Assembly (NCBI GenBank): GCA_902765855.1
Contig: CACXBF010000005.1
Coordinates: forward strand, 17,827 to 81,826
Source: an uncultured Ruminococcus sp.
Lineage (GTDB): Bacteria; Bacillota; Clostridia; Oscillospirales; Acutalibacteraceae
Reading direction: 5' to 3'
DNA: 64,000 nt
Under the pieces are notes generated by a model. That model did not search any database. It was not told where the DNA came from and saw nothing but the letters and a program-made list of their open reading frames with translations. Positions 25,199 to 33,714 of the stretch are shown one piece after another. The position numbers and the translations under genes were made by a program. Numbering within the stretch: position 1 is the stretch's first letter; each line of letters begins with the position of its first letter.

Positions 25199-26773
25199 TT
25201 ACCTCTTAAGTTCGAGTGTCATGCCGGATTTGAATTCAAAGATAAGCTTGTCATCAAAGACGGTAATCTTCTCAATAAGCCTTCTGACCATCTGCTCATC
25301 ATACTCTGTAACACGATTTGTCTGTGTCTGCAGGAACTGTCGCATCTCATCGATTCGTTTTCTTAACATTTCCTGTTCAGCATCCCTGGTAACAACTGCT
25401 GCCTTCTTTTCCCTTAAGGCATCAATCTCATTTGCAATTACATCGTACTCGGCATTCTTGTTCACGCACATTACAAGCTTTTCCTGAAGTTCTGCCATCC
25501 TTTGGTCGATGTACTCAAGAGTCGCTGTTGAATCTCCGTTCAATACATCTTCGATATTGTGCTGCAACTGTATCAGAAACTGTTCTCGTCCGCCAAGGGT
25601 CTTATTGATGGCTCTTACCACTGCATTCTGAAGTTCAACTTCGCTGATGGCATCGGCATCGCATCCTTCCTTTGGACCCTTTTCAATTCGGCTGGCACAT
25701 CTCCATTTGTTGTAGGATGCACCCCTGGCTTTCCATGCCACTCTTCTGAAAAGATCTCCGCATTTGCCACAGTAGACAATGCTCGATAAAGCATACTTGC
25801 TGCTGTAGACTCTCTTGGTCTTTCCGTTTTCTGTTTTAAGATGTGTCCTGCGAAGGAGTTCTTCCTGCACCTGCATGAACAGCTGTCTTGGAATGATTGC
25901 TTCGTGGTTGTTCTCTACATAGTACTGTGGAACAATGCCGTTGTTGGATACTCGTTTCTTGGTAAGAACATCAACCGTGTAGGTCTTCTGCAAAAGGGCA
26001 TCACCCATGTACTTCTCGTTGGTAAGTATCTTTCTGATGCCGTCTCCACGCCATTTCTTGTTCCCGGTTGCTGTAGGAATGCCATCTGCCATAAGTCCGT
26101 CTGCTATGGTCTTAAGGCTTGCACCCTGCAGATACTCTCGGAAGATTCGTCTTACAATGATTGCCTGATCTTCATCAATGATGAGGTGTCCGTTCTCGTC
26201 CTTTGTGTATCCCAAGAACCAGTTGTGATTGACCTGAACTTCTCCGTTCTGGTATCGGAACTGAAGTCCCATCTTAACATTCTTGGAAAGGGATTCTGAT
26301 TCCTGCTGTGCAAGGGAGGCCATAATGGTAAGCAGCACTTCGCCCTTGGAATCCATCGTATTGATGTTTTCCTTCTCAAAGAATACTGGCACATTCTTTT
26401 CTTTCAGCTGCCTTATGTACTTAAGGCAGTCAAGGGTGTTTCTTGCAAATCGGCTGATTGACTTTGTGATGATCATGTCGATTTTTCCTGCCATCGTATC
26501 TTCAATCATTCGATTAAATTCTTCTCGCTTTTTAGTGTTTGTTCCGCTGATACCATCATCAGCATAAATCCCAGCAAACTCCCATTCAGGATTCTTTCTA
26601 ATAAATTCTGTGTAATGCTCAACCTGTGCATCATAGCTTGTAGCCTGTTCTTCGCTGTCTGTACTTACTCGGCAGTACGCTGCAACCTTAAGCTTTGGCT
26701 TGTTGTCAGAAGCGGCTGTATTACCTACACGCTTTCTTGCCGGAATAACTGTTATGTTCTTTGCTCCTGCCAT
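25199..26773 (-). CDS. Large serine recombinase (site-specific integrase)
   Basis: Integrase/excisionase of the large serine recombinase family. The N-terminal catalytic domain has [20 protein letters not shown] with nucleophile Ser37, and SRFARNTLD plus [10 protein letters not shown] downstream. A recombinase domain follows (about residues 195-305). There is a zinc ribbon (CGKCGDLF and the WRCASR/GC pair, near 333-365) and a C-terminal coiled coil (about 400-480). All expected parts are present at 524 residues, so it may be active. The ATG is 4 nt after the stop of a small truncated ORF, with AGGA upstream. It is the only recombinase in the island and the best candidate for the integrations at rlmD. 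Confidence 0.95.
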   Translation of the reverse strand: MAGAKNITVIPARKRVGNTAASDNKPKLKVAAYCRVSTDSEEQATSYDAQVEHYTEFIRKNPEWEFAGIYADDGISGTNTKKREEFNRMIEDTMAGKIDMIITKSISRFARNTLDCLKYIRQLKEKNVPVFFEKENINTMDSKGEVLLTIMASLAQQESESLSKNVKMGLQFRYQNGEVQVNHNWFLGYTKDENGHLIIDEDQAIIVRRIFREYLQGASLKTIADGLMADGIPTATGNKKWRGDGIRKILTNEKYMGDALLQKTYTVDVLTKKRVSNNGIVPQYYVENNHEAIIPRQLFMQVQEELLRRTHLKTENGKTKRVYSSKYALSSIVYCGKCGDLFRRVAWKARGASYNKWRCASRIEKGPKEGCDADAISEVELQNAVVRAINKTLGGREQFLIQLQHNIEDVLNGDSTATLEYIDQRMAELQEKLVMCVNKNAEYDVIANEIDALREKKAAVVTRDAEQEMLRKRIDEMRQFLQTQTNRVTEYDEQMVRRLIEKITVFDDKLIFEFKSGMTLELKR

Positions 26774-26776
26774 CTG

Positions 26777-26992
26777 CTATTCCTCGCTCTCTATCAAACT
26801 GTAAATGTATTCTGCCTGCTCAAAGGGATCAGCAAAGGTAAGTTCTGCAGGCTTGAACCCAAACGATGTAGGTATCGTAATATTTCTCTCCTTGCATTTT
26901 CTGTCAAGCCTTCCAAGGTTGCCTGCCCTTCGTGTCAGTTCTTCCTGAAACCTTTCTATGGTTTCTTCATCAATAATCTGTATAATATTCTT
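26777..26992 (-). pseudogene. 5'-truncated small ORF upstream of the recombinase
   Basis: The frame is open from 26992 to the TAG at 26777 and encodes ETIERFQEELTRRAGNLG, RLDRKCKERNITIPTSFG and FKPAELTFADPFEQAEYIY, ending SLIESEE. It has no ATG, GTG or TTG near the front. Its first codons overlap the 3' end of the DUF262 gene in another frame. The peptide is clearly protein-like and its stop is immediately before the recombinase start. It seems to be the end of a recombinase-linked gene cut by insertion of the DUF262 gene. A start at a rare ATT codon cannot be excluded. Confidence 0.55.
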
Positions 26993-28745
26993 TTAATACT
27001 GCAAAGTCTTCTGGTTTCTCATAAGGCATATCCATCCAGTCTAAATCTTCCTCTTCAGTGAAGCTGTATTTTGTTTCAACCTCTTCCAACTTAACATACT
27101 GAAGATACTTTTTATCCTGGTAGAAATTCTTGTCTTTCTTGCTACGATTTACATATTCAGGTAAATAGCATAAATTAGCAATGCAGCTAATAGGTAAGCC
27201 TTCTCCCTTGCAAGCTTCGATAAGCTTTCTCATCTGTTCTTTCGGAGCAATATGCTCTACATCAAAACGTTCAATAGAAAGTTGATCCATAGCCGTAAAG
27301 GTCTTGAGATAGATGCAATTAAGAACTACAAACTCTTCACTCTTAGGATTTGCCACCTTTTTGCTTTCTGCTCTCAACATCGAACGTTCAAAGAACCCAT
27401 CGAGTGCGACCATCCACGCACGGCTAGAGATTTCATTCATGTATCGATTTGGCTTCGCTGCTGCATGAATCTTACCCGTACCGCCTTCACTCCAGTAATT
27501 TGTGATGATGTCATATACATAATAATGAACCAGGTTCTTTGCAATCGTTGACTTTCTTTCTTGCCAACCATCAGCGAAATGAGTAAAATCTCCATTCGCA
27601 TACATTTCCTTAAAAGTAGTAGAAATCATAGAAAGAATCTGATATTTAGAATGGAAAATCTTATTTGCATTTCTTGAATTGCCTTTGAACTTTGTAACAA
27701 CCGAAATAGAATCATTTACAAAATCAATGGCTTTATAAATAGCTTTCTCCAAAACATTCAAGTCTATAGTCTGCAAATTCTTATATAGGATACGGATTTT
27801 ATCTGCATCGTTTAAACAAGCATTTACTAATTCAAATGCAATAGGGTTTACCGTATCATCGGCAAGATTCTTATTAAATCCTAAGATTTCATATTTCTCA
27901 ACCAGATACTTTCCTAATCCAAATAAGTATTCAAACGCATTAACTTTTCTTGTTGTACGCATTTCTTCACGGCTATAGCCATGAATATAATAACCGTCCT
28001 CAACAAAAGAATCATATTTCTTAACGATATGTTCTATCACATCCAAGTTACTGATAGCATACTTTTCGTTAACTGGCCAAGCAGCTGCATACACCTCATA
28101 TTGGTCTAACGGAGTACCTTTTGAATTGATTCTATCAAAAATGTCCGGCAGATTGCTTTCCTCTCCAGTATATACAATAACCGGGATTACAGTACTTGCG
28201 ATACGGTCATACAAGTCCTGGCGCTCCTCAAAGAAATTCTTGATGGTGTCAATCAGCTTCTCAATAGGTTCATATCCAACCTTAAACTCATCAGCTATAA
28301 GTTTTGCTACAGAATAGTACTGAAGGTTTTTGAATGTCTTCTGCTCTTTGATAAAAGATGTCAATATCGTTCTTATAGAAGAATAGAACTCCTCATCTTC
28401 TTGACCCACAATCTTTAAAATCTCGGCACAAAATTCATCCGAAATGCTATCATCGTAGAAAAACTCTGTAGGATTTGTCATGTACTTTTTGATGCTGTTT
28501 CCTCTTTGAAGGCCATCTACCAATATGTAAGTTCTCTTGTTATCTTCGAAGGTTTCATAAAACAGCATGGTGCCGACAGGATATCCTTTAATCAGAGAAT
28601 CAATAAATGTCTTCTCTTGATTTTTATTCCATCGTTTTCCTCTCTGAAACATTGGGACAACTATCTTTTTATTATCTTTGTGCATATCTTGAAGTGCTGA
28701 AGACAAATCTTGCAGCGACCAGTTTTCGCACGTACAACCTGCCAT
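26970..28745 (-). CDS. DUF262 / HNH-type protein, GmrSD-like candidate restriction factor
   Basis: The 591-residue protein has an N-terminal DUF262 domain with the ParB-like motif YILVDGLQRGNSI (near residue 77-90), variant of the DGQQR signature that hydrolyses nucleotides in GmrS-like subunits. The C-terminal third contains RFDVEHIAPKEQMRKL (near 494) followed by IANLCYLPEYVNRSKKDK, matching the DUF1524 HNH pattern of GmrD-like nucleases. Such single-chain GmrSD proteins are type IV, modification-dependent restriction enzymes. It is in the mobile unit between rlmD and the recombinase. A strong AAGGAGG site precedes the ATG. Specific activity here is inference. Confidence 0.85.
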   Translation of the reverse strand: MAGCTCENWSLQDLSSALQDMHKDNKKIVVPMFQRGKRWNKNQEKTFIDSLIKGYPVGTMLFYETFEDNKRTYILVDGLQRGNSIKKYMTNPTEFFYDDSISDEFCAEILKIVGQEDEEFYSSIRTILTSFIKEQKTFKNLQYYSVAKLIADEFKVGYEPIEKLIDTIKNFFEERQDLYDRIASTVIPVIVYTGEESNLPDIFDRINSKGTPLDQYEVYAAAWPVNEKYAISNLDVIEHIVKKYDSFVEDGYYIHGYSREEMRTTRKVNAFEYLFGLGKYLVEKYEILGFNKNLADDTVNPIAFELVNACLNDADKIRILYKNLQTIDLNVLEKAIYKAIDFVNDSISVVTKFKGNSRNANKIFHSKYQILSMISTTFKEMYANGDFTHFADGWQERKSTIAKNLVHYYVYDIITNYWSEGGTGKIHAAAKPNRYMNEISSRAWMVALDGFFERSMLRAESKKVANPKSEEFVVLNCIYLKTFTAMDQLSIERFDVEHIAPKEQMRKLIEACKGEGLPISCIANLCYLPEYVNRSKKDKNFYQDKKYLQYVKLEEVETKYSFTEEEDLDWMDMPYEKPEDFAVLKEYYTDY

Positions 28746-28760
28746 TATAATAACCTCCTT

Positions 28761-28816
28761 CTAAGTTCAATATTTTTGTCTGCCCAACCTAATCTCAATA
28801 TTCTTATCTACCCAAC
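28761..28816. repeat. Two adjacent 28-bp direct repeats before the DUF262 gene
   Basis: 28761-28788 and 28789-28816 are each 28 bp, directly abutting, with five differences. Both start CTAA and end CCCAAC on the plus strand. On the minus strand each encodes a WxDKNIExR-like peptide. They lie immediately upstream of the DUF262 ribosome binding site. Confidence 0.8.
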
Positions 28817-28922
28817 TGTAAAATTCAGATAGATTTATCTGGGTTTTTCCTACTTTTTCAGCACATGATTTTCAACTATCAAAACACCGAAAAAGCCTTA
28901 TATTTCAAGCATTTTCACACTA

Positions 28923-30290
28923 TCAATTATGTACTTTAGTCAACAGAACCACGCTCTCAACGTGTCCCGTTCTAGGGAATAAATCTACAGGAGTAATTTT
29001 TTTAATAGAATATCCTGATTCATTAAAAATTTTCAGATCACGAGCAAGTGTAGCCGGGTCGCATGAAACATAAACTACTCTTGAGGGAGAAAACTTTTTT
29101 GTAACGGTTTCAATAAGCGTAGCATCACATCCCTTTCTTGGAGGGTCTATAATTATGCAATCAGCTTTAATACCTTGTTTTGCCAATTTTTCTGCCGCTA
29201 AAGAGGCATCACCGCAGAAAAATTCTGCATTTGTGATACCATTTATTTTTGCATTGATTTTAGCATCTTCAATTGCTTGTGGAATTATTTCAACACCATA
29301 TAGTTTTTTCACATAATTAGCCATAGTCAAGCCAATGGTACCTGTTCCGCAGTAAAGATCAAGTAAAGTTTCATCTGGTTGAAGCTCTGCGAAATCCTTA
29401 GCTATAGTATAAAGTTTTTCTGCTTGAGAACGATTAACCTGATAAAATGATAGAGGAGATATTCTGAATAAAAACCCGCAAAGTTTATCTGTAATATATC
29501 CCGTTCCGAAAATATTTCGACATTCTTTGCCTGTAATAACATTAGTTTTATCACAATTTTTATTGATAACAATGGTCTTTATCCGATTTTCAACAGTAAG
29601 AAGTTTTTCGCAAAGTTCTTCTTCGTGTGGAAGTTTTTTACCATTTATTATAATACATACCATAATTTCATCTGTACCCATTGCATGACGCATATATAGA
29701 TGACGCAAAAGTCCACTATGAGATTTTTCATCATAAGGTGTAAGTTTATATTTATTTGCAAAATCAATAAAGCAGTCGATTATCGGATTGAACACTTCTG
29801 AATGCAACAAACAGTTATCAACAGGTATAACCCTATGACTTCTCTGTGCAAAAAATCCAACGGTTATATTTCCATCTTTACCATAAGCAATTGGAAGTTG
29901 TGCTTTATTTCTATAAGCTATGGTACTATCTGATGGAACAATCTCACCAACAAGCGAACCATCTATTCCGCCAATTCTTGTTATGGCGTCGTAAACCCGC
30001 TGATACTTGAATTTCAACTCAGCTTCATAACTTATATGGCGAAGTATACAGCCACCGCATTTTGTACTTATATGGCAATCCGGTGTAACTCTATCGGAAG
30101 ATGGAGTAATAATATTTTCAATAATTCCAAAAGCATATTTTTTTAAAACCTTTACAATACGAACATTAAGAATATCGCCAACAGCAGTATTTGGCACAAA
30201 AACTGCCATGGAATCAATATGACATACTCCGTTTCCTTCACTTGTAAGTCCTGTTATTTCAGCCTGATATATTTGATTTTTATTAAGCAA
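28923..30290 (-). CDS. rlmD: 23S rRNA (uracil-5-)-methyltransferase RlmD
   Basis: SAM-dependent enzyme that makes m5U in 23S rRNA. It has an N-terminal TRAM domain (GLTSEGNGVCHIDSMAVFVP), the four-cysteine Fe-S motif in CHISTKCGGCILRH, the SAM motif LLDLYCGTGTIGLTMA (about 312-327), IIDPPRKGC and the catalytic-cysteine motif VVYVSCDPATLARDL. The end is GHVESVVLLTKVHN. Its last roughly 35 bp also occur at repeat copy B, whereas a different rlmD-like ending lies at 20279-20341. The present C-terminus may thus derive from the mobile unit. The gene is intact at 455 residues. TrmA/RlmCD cannot be strictly separated by sequence here. Confidence 0.93.
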   Translation of the reverse strand: MLNKNQIYQAEITGLTSEGNGVCHIDSMAVFVPNTAVGDILNVRIVKVLKKYAFGIIENIITPSSDRVTPDCHISTKCGGCILRHISYEAELKFKYQRVYDAITRIGGIDGSLVGEIVPSDSTIAYRNKAQLPIAYGKDGNITVGFFAQRSHRVIPVDNCLLHSEVFNPIIDCFIDFANKYKLTPYDEKSHSGLLRHLYMRHAMGTDEIMVCIIINGKKLPHEEELCEKLLTVENRIKTIVINKNCDKTNVITGKECRNIFGTGYITDKLCGFLFRISPLSFYQVNRSQAEKLYTIAKDFAELQPDETLLDLYCGTGTIGLTMANYVKKLYGVEIIPQAIEDAKINAKINGITNAEFFCGDASLAAEKLAKQGIKADCIIIDPPRKGCDATLIETVTKKFSPSRVVYVSCDPATLARDLKIFNESGYSIKKITPVDLFPRTGHVESVVLLTKVHN

Positions 30291-30321
30291 GAGACTCTCT
30301 CCCTTAAAATTATTTTACATA

Positions 30322-30351
30322 ATTATAACATAATAGATAGTTGATTATCAA
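30322..30351 (-). promoter_or_regulatory. Promoter of rlmD
   Basis: On the minus strand TTGATA (30351-30346), an 18-bp spacer and TATAAT (30327-30322), about 30 nt before the rlmD start. Confidence 0.65.
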
Positions 30352-30425
30352 GCAATTACTATTTTAAACTATAAAATATTTAATATATCAATTATTTACT
30401 TGCATAAAGCTAAATCTAAATAATT

Positions 30426-30465
30426 AAATAAAAGCGAAAGCAATTTATAAAAAATGCTTTCGCTT
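30426..30465 (-). terminator. Terminator of the pseudouridine synthase gene
   Basis: On the minus strand a perfect 12-bp stem AAAGCGAAAGCA/TGCTTTCGCTTT is followed by TATTTAATT. It begins a few nt after the stop codon. Confidence 0.8.
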
Positions 30466-30471
30466 TTATAT

Positions 30472-31233
30472 TTAATTACCTTTTGTTTCTCCATTTGCTT
30501 TTTTTCTTGCATTAGCTAAAGCTTTCATCTCTTGCGGAGTAAGTTCTCTGTATTTTCCCGGTTGAAGCATACCTAATTTAATCGGGCCAATAGCTGTTCG
30601 CTTTAATCTTGCTACCTCAAGTCCGACCGCTTCACACATTTTTCTGATTTGACGATTTCTGCCTTCTTCAAGAATAATCTCAAGGACAGTGCGTTCTCTT
30701 TCTTGAGCAAGAACCTTAATTCCAGCCGGTGAGGAAAGTCTTCCATCAACTAAAACACCTTTTGTCAAAGCTGTGAGTTGTTCCTCAGATATTCTTGGAT
30801 GAACAGTTACACGATAAGTCTTTGCAACATGATGCGACGGGTGAATTATCTCATTCGCAAATGCTCCGTCATTAGTCATAAGCAGCAAGCCTTCGCTTTC
30901 TCTATCGAGTCTTCCGACAGGATAAAGTCTTGTTGGAAAATCTTTTATAAGCTCTGCAACGCATTTACGGTCACGCTCATCGCTCATCGTTGTAATGTAT
31001 CCTCTCGGCTTATGGAGCATAACATAGTATTTTTTAGATTTTGCAGATGAATTTAGTTTTCTACCCTGAACAATGATTTCATCTTTTTTAGGATTAGCCT
31101 TATCGCCAAGAGTTACTGTCTTTCCGTTTACTTTTACCAAGCCTTTTTGTATAAGCTCCTCTGCCTTTCTTCGTGAAGCTATACCTGCGTCAGCTATAAT
31201 TTTCTGTATCCTTATAAGTTCGTTAAAAGCCAA
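30472..31233 (-). CDS. rRNA pseudouridine synthase, RsuA/RluB family
   Basis: Makes pseudouridine in rRNA, probably the RluB-type 23S site. An N-terminal S4 RNA-binding domain is seen as RIQKIIADAGIASRRKAEEL, and the catalytic Asp is in YPVGRLDRESEGLLLMTND. The C-terminus contains EGRNRQIRKMCEAVGLEVAR. A TTG at 31233 with GAGGG 6 nt upstream is taken as the start: a longer frame beginning at 31338 would run into the upstream carboxypeptidase gene and adds sequence foreign to the family. The resulting 253 residues are normal. It lies 28 bp downstream of dac. Confidence 0.92.
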   Translation of the reverse strand: MAFNELIRIQKIIADAGIASRRKAEELIQKGLVKVNGKTVTLGDKANPKKDEIIVQGRKLNSSAKSKKYYVMLHKPRGYITTMSDERDRKCVAELIKDFPTRLYPVGRLDRESEGLLLMTNDGAFANEIIHPSHHVAKTYRVTVHPRISEEQLTALTKGVLVDGRLSSPAGIKVLAQERERTVLEIILEEGRNRQIRKMCEAVGLEVARLKRTAIGPIKLGMLQPGKYRELTPQEMKALANARKKANGETKGN

Positions 31234-31261
31234 ACTTATCCCTCTTTTCTTTATATTTTTA

Positions 31262-32395
31262 TTATCTGAAAAGTTTTTCAAAAAATCCTTTTTCGTGAAT
31301 AACCGCCTTGCATTCTTCTTTTGCGATAAGGTTGGCACAGCCTATAATTTTACCATTTATCCTAAAAATAATTTTGCCCTCAGCTTTGCCTTTTCTTATA
31401 GGTGCATAAATAAATCTCGGCAGTATAATTTCTGATTCTATTTTACATTGCTCCCCATCAATTACCGAAACACTTATATCCCTTGATGGATAAAGCTGAA
31501 TTTCATCAGCTTCTCCACCAACAACATTAGCTTGAATAGCATCTTTTGCTTGACAAAGCGTTTCAGTTTTCATTTTAGAAAAGCCATAATCATATAATTT
31601 CTGGTGGTCATTCCAATCATCACCGTCATTAAGCGTAACGCATATTAAACGGACACCGTTCCTCTCAGCACAGCTTGAAAGAGTTCGACCCGCTGTTTTT
31701 GTGAAACCCGTCTTAACCCCAATACAGCCCTCATAAAGTGACAAAAGCCTGTTATGATTATTGCATATCTGAGTTTTGTTTTCAGGAGAGGTATATTTAA
31801 CAGTTATGCTTTTTTGACTGACAGTTTCTTTAAACTGCTCATTTTCCATAGCATAAGCTGTAAGAATAGCCATATCATAAGCACTTGAATAATGTTCTTC
31901 ATCATCAAGCCCTGACGGTGTAACAAAATGGGTATCTTTCATACCAAGTGATTCCGCCTTTTGATTCATCATCTCTGCAAAACCTTCTGTACTTTTGCCT
32001 AGAGTAATCGCAATAGCATTTGCGGCATCATTCCCAGAAACCATCATCATACCCTTTGCAAGCTCAGAAAGTTTTAGAATCTCACCATTTTTAAGATACA
32101 TACTTGAACCCTCTGCCTGCATATTCGCTGTGAATTTAATATCAATGTCCTTAGATTGTGCAGATTCAAATGCAAGCAAGGCAGTCATAATTTTGGTAAT
32201 ACTCGCAATCGGTCGCCTTGTATGACTATCTTTTTCATAAATAACCGTTCCGCTATCGGGTGCATATAATATTGCACTCAACGCAGAAACTGACGGCTTA
32301 TCACCGTCAGCCTTAGAATCAACACTTGCCCCTAAAGATATGAATGAATAAAATATCACTGCAAAGCACAGCAACAAAGCAGTTGTCCTTTTCAT
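31262..32395 (-). CDS. D-alanyl-D-alanine carboxypeptidase (DacF-like PBP)
   Basis: Secreted or membrane-tethered serine peptidase that trims the terminal D-Ala of peptidoglycan stem peptides. A signal peptide (TALLLCFAVIFYSFISLG) opens the protein. The three active-site motifs are present: SITKIMTALLAFE (SxxK, near residue 65), SGND (SxN, near 120) and KTGFT (KTG, near 225). A C-terminal beta-rich PBP5-like domain follows. Length, 377 residues, fits DacF/DacB types of spore formers. Downstream lies the pseudouridine synthase. Confidence 0.93.
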   Translation of the reverse strand: MKRTTALLLCFAVIFYSFISLGASVDSKADGDKPSVSALSAILYAPDSGTVIYEKDSHTRRPIASITKIMTALLAFESAQSKDIDIKFTANMQAEGSSMYLKNGEILKLSELAKGMMMVSGNDAANAIAITLGKSTEGFAEMMNQKAESLGMKDTHFVTPSGLDDEEHYSSAYDMAILTAYAMENEQFKETVSQKSITVKYTSPENKTQICNNHNRLLSLYEGCIGVKTGFTKTAGRTLSSCAERNGVRLICVTLNDGDDWNDHQKLYDYGFSKMKTETLCQAKDAIQANVVGGEADEIQLYPSRDISVSVIDGEQCKIESEIILPRFIYAPIRKGKAEGKIIFRINGKIIGCANLIAKEECKAVIHEKGFFEKLFR

Positions 32396-32484
32396 ATGTA
32401 ACCTCCGCCGAAAATTAAGATTATCTAATTATATGCTCGGCAGATTGTTAAATATAACGCTCTTTTATTTCAGAATTGCAACTA

Positions 32485-32928
32485 TTATACTGTTGGGTCT
32501 GAAATTTCAGAATTTTCGTTATCATTACTTTCCTTTGATTCTTCTTTTTTATCTTTTTTGAAAAGACCAACAATCTTATCAATCAAATCCGGAACCATTG
32601 CAACAGCTCTGTCTTGGCTATCTTGGAAGCTTTCAATATTAAGAAGCTTTGCCTCACCGTTTGATACTGCAATAAATGCAATAGGGTTAATTGTAACACC
32701 TGCACCCGAACCGCCACCAAAAAGTCGATTGTTTTCCATTTTCTTTGACGCAAATTCAGAACCGCCTGATGCAAAACCATAAGTCACTTTAGATACTGGG
32801 ATAATAGTAGTACCATCTGCTGTTGTAATAGGTGTTCCAATAACAGTATTAACATCTACCATTTGCTTGATTTTATCAAGTGTCGTATCCATAAGACCCT
32901 CAATAGGATGATGTTGTTGTTCGCTCAT
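32485..32928 (-). CDS. ytfJ: Sporulation protein YtfJ (GerW family)
   Basis: The 147-residue protein contains the conserved GerW core: GLMDTTLDKIKQMVDVNTVI, TTIIPVSKVTYGFASGGSEF and the glycine-rich GGGSGAGVTINPIAF. In Bacillus the homologue is needed for spore germination response. The C-terminus is a Lys/Glu/Ser-rich tail. The genes upstream (scpA-scpB-DUF2953-ytfJ) are a typical Clostridia order, supporting the spore-lineage origin of the window. A palindromic repeat block separates it from the DUF2953 gene. Confidence 0.93.
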   Translation of the reverse strand: MSEQQHHPIEGLMDTTLDKIKQMVDVNTVIGTPITTADGTTIIPVSKVTYGFASGGSEFASKKMENNRLFGGGSGAGVTINPIAFIAVSNGEAKLLNIESFQDSQDRAVAMVPDLIDKIVGLFKKDKKEESKESNDNENSEISDPTV

Positions 32929-32957
32929 TTAAACCATTCCTTTCAAATCTTTATTTA

Positions 32958-33053
32958 GTTAAGGGCTTTGCCCTTAAAACCCACCAAAGGCTCTACAGTA
33001 GGTAAGTACCTTTGGAAACTGCAAGCTTTTGAAAAAGCTTGAGCAAAATTTTT
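32958..33053. repeat. Intergenic palindromic repeat block, copy 3
   Basis: 32958-32993 is identical over 36 bp to 4697-4732. The part from about 33009 (CTTTGGAAACTGCAAGC on to TTGAGCAAAA) matches copy 1 at 1631-1669. Between them, the CCAAAGGCTCT arm is interrupted by an 11- to 13-bp insertion relative to copy 1. So this copy joins modules seen separately at the other two sites. Confidence 0.8.
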
Positions 33054-33084
33054 AATTGTCTTAATGGAAGTTAATCAACTAAAA

Positions 33085-33714
33085 CTATACTTCCATATCC
33101 TTTTTTATACCAAGTATAAGTTTAATTCCCCTGAAAGCTGCTGAAATCATTATCCCTAAAGCAAACCAAGGTCTTATACTTACTTTCGTTTCAGCGAAAA
33201 TTTTAGTTTCTTTCTCTGTAAAGCCTGCCTCTATATCAATTTGCTTTTTTCTAAGCTTCATATTTGAATCAATAAAAGATACCGCAGGATATACCGCTGA
33301 ACAGATATATCCATATTTCATAGCAGTATCTCCTGCATCTTCTCCAACAATAAGCAAATCTATTTTAAGCTTTTTGATAACAATATGCTTAATAAGCTTT
33401 GATGAAGTATCTTTTATAATGGATATAACATCAGACAAAATCTCAAATAATCCATCCAAACCACGCTTTTTATATAGCTTTTTTAGATTATTTCCTTTTT
33501 TTTCTGGCTTTTTCTCTTTTGGCTTTTCTGATTTTTCAGATTCAGTTTTTTGCTTTTCTGGCTTTTCCTTTGGTGGAACAAGCTTTATCTTTATAAAAAG
33601 ATATTGCAATATGAGTTCAGGTTCACCATCATATCTGAAATGAAACGAAACAGGTATCATAAGCAAAAGAAAGATAAAAAGCAATATTCCGACTATTATA
33701 TAAAGTGCGGTCAT
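33085..33714 (-). CDS. DUF2953 domain protein
   Basis: An N-terminal membrane segment (ALYIIVGILLFIFLLLMIPV) is followed by a short beta-rich stretch, a Lys/Glu/Pro-rich linker (EKQKTESEKSEKPKEKKPEK) around residues 50-75, and the conserved core with LKIDLLIVGEDAGDTAMKYG and KQIDIEAGFTEKETKIFAETK. This is the pattern of DUF2953 proteins of Clostridia, usually next to ytfJ as here and thought to be sporulation-linked by context. The start codon overlaps the scpB stop by 4 nt. Function unknown. Confidence 0.85.
   Translation of the reverse strand: MTALYIIVGILLFIFLLLMIPVSFHFRYDGEPELILQYLFIKIKLVPPKEKPEKQKTESEKSEKPKEKKPEKKGNNLKKLYKKRGLDGLFEILSDVISIIKDTSSKLIKHIVIKKLKIDLLIVGEDAGDTAMKYGYICSAVYPAVSFIDSNMKLRKKQIDIEAGFTEKETKIFAETKVSIRPWFALGIMISAAFRGIKLILGIKKDMEV

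Noticed and set aside
28761-28816. CRISPR-like repeats
   Set aside because: Only two 28-bp units that abut without spacers; no cas genes in the window.
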